Assembly: GCF_022605165.1 (NCBI RefSeq)
Contig: NC_063070.1
Coordinates: forward strand, 2,356,001 to 2,420,000
Direction of reading: 5' to 3'
Length of the DNA: 64,000 nucleotides
Origin: Purpureocillium takamizusanense
Lineage: Eukaryota; Ascomycota; Sordariomycetes; Hypocreales; Ophiocordycipitaceae
Part shown: positions 61,251 through 64,000 of the stretch, in pieces
How the letters are laid out: each line of letters opens with the position of its first letter
Numbering within the stretch: position 1 is the stretch's first letter
Notes under the pieces: generated by a model
What the model was told of the DNA's origin: nothing
Databases searched by the model: none
The model's input: only the letters and a program-made list of their open reading frames with translations
Made by a program: the position numbers and the translations under genes

Positions 61251-61799
61251 CTTGAACGACGACCTGTACCAGGCAGGGGCCAGCCCTTTCCAAAGGTTTG
61301 TGCGGCAGTGGCAAAGAGCTCGCAGAAACGGTGAATGAACAATGCGAAAGGGTGAACTGGGGAAAGAAGAGAGGCGGTTATGGATGCGACGCTTGGTGCT
61401 GGAGGCGGCGGAGGAAGGGGGAGGCTGGAGGCGGAGACGGAGATGGGGAAGCCCCCCACTGCGGCAACGAACAATGGCGGCGAGGGGACTGTCGGTGAAG
61501 AATAGACGATATCCCGGAAGGAGGGGCGGCCCTTGCTAGACTGACGGAGTCAAACTTGGAACTTGGGCGAATTGGATTGTCAGCTCTCTCCCTGGCGAGA
61601 TGGAATCCTCGTTGACGATGTGAGAAGCTCGAGGCTGCCGTGACGCACAGCTTCAAGTTCAAATGAAGGAGAGAAAGACGGAAAGACGTCGTTGGGTAGG
61701 CACGCCTGAAAAGGTACCTGATGGCTCAAGACCATAGACCAGCTAATAAACAGCATACATAATACCTCAAGGCTAGTATTAATCGTGCACGTTCATACG

Positions 61800-62336
61800 T
61801 ACTTCGTACAGGCAAAAAGAACGGGTAAGACTGCCGGTATGCGCTCTGGCGATCCCGGGCACCAAGCCAAGTATCCATCGTGCGGCCTCCAACAAAACTT
61901 TGCGTTAGTCGCCGGCTGGCCTTGCGCGGGCGCAGTACTACTAACAAATCAAGAATCCCCGCTGTCGCCCGGCAGGCCTCTTTTTTTCCCTGCCTCGCAC
62001 CTGCCAGCGCATTTACCTCCGGACGCACGCACGGGTCACGAATCGACACCCCCTCGTCGCTGCATTGCCGCCGCCGGCCGCTCTCGCCCAAGCCCCCACG
62101 GGCCACTCACTCCTGCTCATTTTTGCCTCACCTCAAAAGACTGGTGCAATTTGGCCCGCCGCCGGCCGGGCCTTGCCGGCCGATTGGGTCCCGGCGGTCG
62201 TGTCCAACAAGGGAGGAGAGGGGATGGTGGTGGTGGTGGTGGTGGTGGCTCGCGTCAGGCGCTGCTGCATATGGCGCTTGGTGGTCCAATGCGTCCGGGC
62301 CCTCGGCCCCCTGCGGCGTACGTACGTACTTCGTAC
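61800..62336. repeat. Recurring decamer TACTTCGTAC (two copies here)
   Basis: Copies at 61800-61809 and 62327-62336. Others, in either orientation, are at 2388, 15866, 26276, 30617, 48537 and 53969. All eight lie outside the coding exons called here. Four are flanked to the 11-mer GTACTTCGTAC. Confidence 0.8.
62225..62248. repeat. (TGG)n microsatellite
   Basis: About eight tandem TGG triplets in non-coding DNA. Confidence 0.85.
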
Positions 62337-63853
62337 ATACAGTAATGCACATATATGTACGTGGTGGCGGGGACCAGGCCAGGGGGGCCGGCAGGGCGAC
62401 GACATCGATTGGCATCGACAGGGTGTGGCGAAGCTGACCTTGGGCCGTGGCCAAGCTCATGTCGTCCAGGCCGCCGTTGACGGGTGTGGCCGTTGACTAT
62501 TCGTAGGTACGAACATCAAGGTGAAGGTCCAGTGGGCGTGCACTGCTGCGATTTCTTGGCATTGGGTATCAAAGTGACATACGGGAGCAGCGTCTCACCA
62601 CTATCCTGTTGAAGCCCGCGAATCGATGTCATCAAAGGAGCGACTGACGTCGACCACCATCGTCGTGTGTGCCGAGTTCTCTGTGTCAAGACACACGGGC
62701 GAGCTCGCCCGCAATGGGAACATGACTTGCCGAGATGCAACGGGGTCACGGGCGTGGCACCAAATACCTGAGATCAGGTGCAGTGACGTCCTTTGTAAAA
62801 CTTGGGACTGGTGGCATCACGCAGCCGTCTCCTCTGCCGACCGCTCGGGGAGGCCTCGTTGGTGGACCCCCTTCCACACGGAGCCTGCCGGCCGGGTGAT
62901 GGGCACACAGACGACGCGGGGCGTGGAACCATGTGCTACATTTGTACAGCTCTCTAGGGGTCCAGTGATTGTCCCCGTACTAGGTAGCCAACAACCTGAG
63001 CGCCAACCTCAAGGCTCGGCGCTGCCCCAGCCACCACCTGCCTGCCTCCTCACCAGTACACCGCACTCAGCTGGTATCGCACCAGGACGCTCGGGATCGA
63101 GACCATGCAGCACAGGATACACAGAACCAGTGATTCTATGGCATATCATATGTCCAAGGTGAGGTCTTAGTTGTTCATACTAAAGCTGTTTGTTAATGAA
63201 TTTACCACTGAGCATCGTCTGGGTTCTGTCCCATGTGGTCCGCACGCGCGACATCAACCACATCCACAGTCGCGGGGGCCTAATCATCGGCGTCAGGACC
63301 CCCGAGCACTCCCATACAGTTGTAGGCTCGACCTCCCGTTATTGCCCAACATGACGCCTGGCGCTTCCTATCAACGGCCCAGTGTCAGGCCTAGCGCAAA
63401 TTACAGGCGCTCGTATATGTAGTCAAGTCCAGCCACGGCAGCAAAAATGTCCTCTTCAGGGCATTTGCCAACATGAGGCCAACCCGAGACCCGATCCAAG
63501 TACATGTACCACCCTCCGGCCCGTAGTGTTTCGCTAGGCTACGCATCGACAGTCTCACCAGACCGGAGTCTATCTCCTTCGACGGTACGGTACGTCTTCG
63601 AAATGCCATAAAGTTAAAACTTTGTTTGCTTCAGAAATCAGGTTCGCAGAGTTGGTACAGTATACATATTAATCCTACCAGCTGTTTTTAGCGTTTAGTC
63701 GATTACATGTAAGTATACAGTATAGTGATACTCTGTTCCCATCCCATGACCCTTTTTACCCCAAGTTATTCTGTCCCATCTGCAAACTGCGTGTCGGTCC
63801 TTCACTCGTCTCATACCGATGTCGACTTCCCTCGTCAAAAATAAGCTCTTGGC

Positions 63854-64000
63854 TCACGATTCCTCGCCCCATGGCCCAACCCCCGGTCCCTTGTACAATC
63901 TCCCACCCTTCCACACCCAGCGAATAACCTCCCTTCTCTGCAACACCCCCACATCCTCCGCAGGATTCTCCAGCAGCCCCAAGATATCCGCCTCATAGCC
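63854..64000 (-). CDS. C-terminal end of an amidohydrolase-family enzyme (partial)
   Basis: Forty-eight codons and a TGA stop at 63854; the gene continues beyond the right edge. The fragment reads EADILGLLENPAEDVGVL, then a strand with VIRWVWKGGRLYKGP, ending GPWGEES. This pattern (Glu-Ala-Asp, a Pro-x-x-Asp turn, then VWKGG) is the closing beta-sandwich of imidazolonepropionase/prolidase-like metal-dependent amidohydrolases. The active site lies outside the window, so the substrate cannot be judged. Confidence 0.7.
   Translation of the reverse strand, partial: GYEADILGLLENPAEDVGVLQRREVIRWVWKGGRLYKGPGVGPWGEES

Larger units (their letters stand above)
61251..63853. other. Gene-free stretch of 2.6 kb
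   Basis: No supportable gene was found. It holds a (TGG)n microsatellite near 62225, two TACTTCGTAC decamers (61800 and 62327), one GTACATGTAC palindrome (63500) and the 3' flank of the truncated gene at the right edge. Confidence 0.5.

Noticed and set aside
62626..63162. Plus-strand open frame of 178 codons with a true ATG
   Set aside because: No coding bias or family resemblance; no neighbour or promoter feature supports it.

Overview
The window is nuclear DNA of a filamentous ascomycete. Genes carry many short GT-AG introns (about 46-204 bp) with CTAAC/CTGAC-type branch points, coding DNA is GC-rich, the proteins are fungal types (MAK5 helicase, MLP1/TPR nuclear-basket protein, NACHT STAND protein, isocyanide synthase-dioxygenase), and a 1.4 kb AT island has the signature of repeat-induced point mutation (RIP). 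A hypocrealean sordariomycete is my guess from overall style; no marker gene proves it.

Layout. 0-20 kb: an Asp-nucleophile alpha/beta hydrolase, a 5.4 kb gene-free stretch, an unknown Ser-rich protein, the 2032-residue coiled-coil MLP1/TPR homologue and a four-helix membrane protein. 20-31 kb: a secreted S28 serine carboxypeptidase, convergent with a four-exon HSL-type esterase; a small beta-rich unknown; a single-pass membrane protein with an apple/PAN-like tail; and a five-exon GNAT-type acetyltransferase. 32-46 kb: the most interesting part. A five-exon FAD monooxygenase and a fused isocyanide synthase/2-oxoglutarate dioxygenase are transcribed away from each other from a 2.5 kb shared promoter region. 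They are followed by a metallo-beta-lactamase/beta-CASP DNA-repair nuclease (Artemis/Pso2 type), the RIP island and a cytochrome P450. Together these look like a small isocyanide biosynthetic cluster. 46-57 kb: the housekeeping MAK5 helicase, then two co-directional genes for a 1345-residue CorA-like (GMN) membrane protein and a NACHT STAND/NLR-like protein. 57-64 kb: a glycosylasparaginase, a charged coiled/TM unknown, a gene-poor stretch and the 3' end of an amidohydrolase running off the right edge.

Exon joins were deduced by hand from frame continuity, splice sites and family resemblance. No transcript or database evidence was available. Gene-free stretches hold microsatellites and recurring GTAC-rich short motifs; I found no tRNA or rRNA gene and no intact transposon.
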